Assembly (NCBI GenBank): GCA_014523665.1
Contig: JAATVR010000662.1
Location: 1-6,162, forward strand
Length of the DNA: 6,162 bases
Origin: Nitrososphaerales archaeon TH526
GTDB lineage: Archaea > Thermoproteota > Nitrososphaeria > Nitrososphaerales > Nitrososphaeraceae
Direction: 5' to 3'
Shown: piece after piece, positions 4,815 through 6,162 of the stretch
Numbering within the stretch: position 1 is the first letter of the stretch
Layout of the letters: each line of letters opens with the position of its first letter
Made by a program: the position numbers and the translations under genes
The notes under the pieces: model-generated
The model's input: the letters and a program-made list of their open reading frames with translations, nothing else
Told to the model about the DNA's origin: nothing
The model's database searches: none

Positions 4815-5796
4815 ATGTACTCTACTGATCTATTGAGTTGGCATGATAATTACCGCAGTGATATATTCCCCAACGGCGACCGAGAATATGTCCACCGTGG
4901 TCGCCACTGCCTTGATTTGAATAGTCTTCCAACCATAAAATTCAACAGGTTTGGGACCCAGGATGAAAGGAATAGTCCTAGTGCTGCGAATCTGCTTGCT
5001 GCAAAACGGCTTGCATACCACTATCTAGTATTTGCACATGATCAGCCACTAGGATTTTCAGGTTCGTCTGGAGTAGCAAGTCTACCCGGAATGGATACAC
5101 TAGTGACATTAGGCCGCCAAGGATGGGCCCTAAATCCGGTGTCGAATCACCCGGTAGGAACTCTTGATGAACAGGCTGCAACGGTAATGCATGAATTTGG
5201 TCATAACTTAAAACTCCGCCACAGCGGAAATTTCGACTTACCAAATTGTGAACCCAACTACTTTAGCGTAATGAACTATGTATTCCAATTCTCGAACTGG
5301 GTTTCTAACAGACCACTAGACTATTCGCGGTCTGCTCTCGCAACATTAGATATAGAGCTCTTGAACGAACGAAATGGTGTTGGTCAGAGTACCCCGCCGG
5401 GTCTGACGACTGTTTACGGCCCAGCAACCCCAGGAAGGGGACTTGTCCCCCACCACCGTTGCAGGCATCCCAATTGACTTTAATTTCAATGGCGTCAGAA
5501 TCCGTATCTTTGAATATCAATATGCAAGGAGATGGCTGTAATGGAGCGGGACGCCAGTATTAACTGGATTTAATGACTGGGGCAGTCCTCTTGTATACAC
5601 GCCACTTTCCTCACGAGCATCATTGTCTACATTTGATGTCCAGCAATTGGCAGATGTGCCAGAGGAACAGACTAAGCATGTTTCTTCTGGAATTGTACCG
5701 GCCCCGTTGCTATCTAGTCTGCCACTAGACTCTCCTCACATAATAGGAATAGCGCTCAATAAGGTAATTTTATACTGCCTTATCGACTTAATGTAA
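4815..5796 (+). pseudogene. Decayed metzincin-type zinc metalloprotease
   Basis: The main frame (open 4674-5477) contains HEFGHNLKLRH (5190-5222), an HExxHxxxxxH zinc motif with catalytic Glu. A Met-turn-like SVMNY follows at 5265-5279, as in metzincin peptidases, which are usually secreted. Metzincins normally have Gly at the eighth motif position; here it is Lys. After about 5430 sense continues in other frames: DLSPTTVAGIPIDFNFNGV (5440-5496), then VSLNINMQGDGCNGAG (5504-5550), then TPVLTGFNDWGSPLVYT and onward (5551-5793), ending at TAA 5794-5796. These pieces join into one protein, so several small indels have broken it. No signal peptide is visible, the N-terminus is probably lost, and no good promoter precedes it. 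The ATG at 4815 is only a nominal start. A frameshift-prone assembly is the main alternative to true decay. Confidence 0.75.
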
Positions 5797-5861
5797 AAAC
5801 ATACTTTGGTAAATCTCAACCTTCAAGCTTTCAACAGTTATCCAATGATGAGGATTATGAG

Positions 5862-6149
5862 TTACCCGTCTTTCTCCCATACATAGTACGCAGTTTCCTC
5901 CTTTGTGTTTGGATCTTGAACTAATGTCTGGAATATCTTTCTTTGAGATATCAGCTTTCGTAGTGATTCTCTAATCTCTGCCAACTGATCAAGATCTTTT
6001 GTGGATGAAGGGATATCATCATCAGTATCCAACTCAACATTCAGAATCTCTTTGGCAATATCACTTTCTGAGCGTGAGATGGTTTCATTCTTGAGATACT
6101 GTTCAATAAGTGTGGCATACGTATTGATATGCTCCTGTCTTCCTGGCAT
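5862..6149 (-). CDS. Unknown helical protein (95 aa)
   Basis: ATG 6149 to TAA 5864-5862 on the - strand is open throughout. The protein is acidic and mostly helical: an N-terminal helix (EHINTYATLIEQYLKN, residues about 6-21), a second (SESDIAKEILNVEL), an Asp-rich linker (DTDDDIPSSTKD), a long charged helix (LDQLAEIRESLRKLISQRKIF) and a short beta-like tail (EETAYYVWEKDG). The last two elements resemble the end of a small winged-helix or regulator-like domain, but that is only shape. There are no Cys, membrane segment or signal peptide. The promoter lies outside the window. It converges with the metalloprotease remnant, with 65 bases between the two stops. The family is not recognised. Confidence 0.65.
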   Translation of the reverse strand: MPGRQEHINTYATLIEQYLKNETISRSESDIAKEILNVELDTDDDIPSSTKDLDQLAEIRESLRKLISQRKIFQTLVQDPNTKEETAYYVWEKDG

Positions 6150-6162
6150 ATTTTACTTAGGG

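Noticed and set aside
5190..5222. Reading the metalloprotease as an intact 267-residue gene starting at TTG 4674
   Set aside because: That start lies inside the opposite-strand gene, no signal peptide results, and the last residues (about 5431-5474) are out-of-frame text while the true continuation lies in other frames.
4830..5520. Three - strand frames opposite the metalloprotease remnant
   Set aside because: They overlap one another and lie antisense to sequence with a recognisable HExxH motif, so they are shadows.

Overview
The window reads like accessory, low-density DNA from a mesophilic archaeon, most likely an ammonia-oxidising thaumarchaeote (Nitrososphaeria, Nitrososphaera/Nitrosocosmicus-like). 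This assignment is an inference. The DNA is AT-rich. Short genes are separated by long gaps. Several genes have an archaeal TATA box centred about 23-27 bases before the start codon, with no Shine-Dalgarno sequence, as expected for leaderless mRNAs. GTG and TTG starts recur, and several tiny Cys-rich (zinc-knuckle or zinc-ribbon) proteins are present, a common style in that group. No rRNA, tRNA, CRISPR array, transposase or integrase was recognised.

Layout. At 1-101 lies the C-terminus of a very Cys-rich small protein cut by the window edge. A hairpin follows at 130-166. Then come, on the + strand, a basic 93-residue unknown (376-657), a 108-residue helical unknown (908-1234), a Pro-rich acidic microprotein (1505-1675) and a membrane-anchored surface protein with two NGTTxID repeats (1785-2168). 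That last gene converges on a 46-residue zinc-ribbon protein (2239-2379, - strand). From 2380 to 3527 the DNA is mostly gene-poor. I extract one likely gene there, a 55-residue Cys/His-rich protein at 2607-2774, with a TATA box at the right distance and a 15-bp palindrome just upstream.

On the right, a 112-residue unknown (3528-3866, -) is followed by a 51-residue candidate (4055-4210, +). That candidate converges on a protein with an N-terminal zinc-ribbon-like region and a helical C-terminus (4226-4711, -). Running away from the latter is a decayed secreted-type metzincin metalloprotease (about 4815-5796, +). It still shows HExxHxxxxxH and a Met-turn, but it is split across reading frames, lacks a signal peptide and has lost the usual glycine of the zinc motif. 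An unknown 95-residue gene (5862-6149, -) closes the window.

The genes do not form an obvious pathway or operon. Most have their own promoter and face in mixed directions. The clearest themes are small metal-binding-type proteins under individual leaderless promoters, and erosion of a large extracellular protease gene. I do not see a convincing new multi-gene system. The best leads are the small Cys-rich genes, the 2558-2584 operator-like site and the metalloprotease pseudogene.
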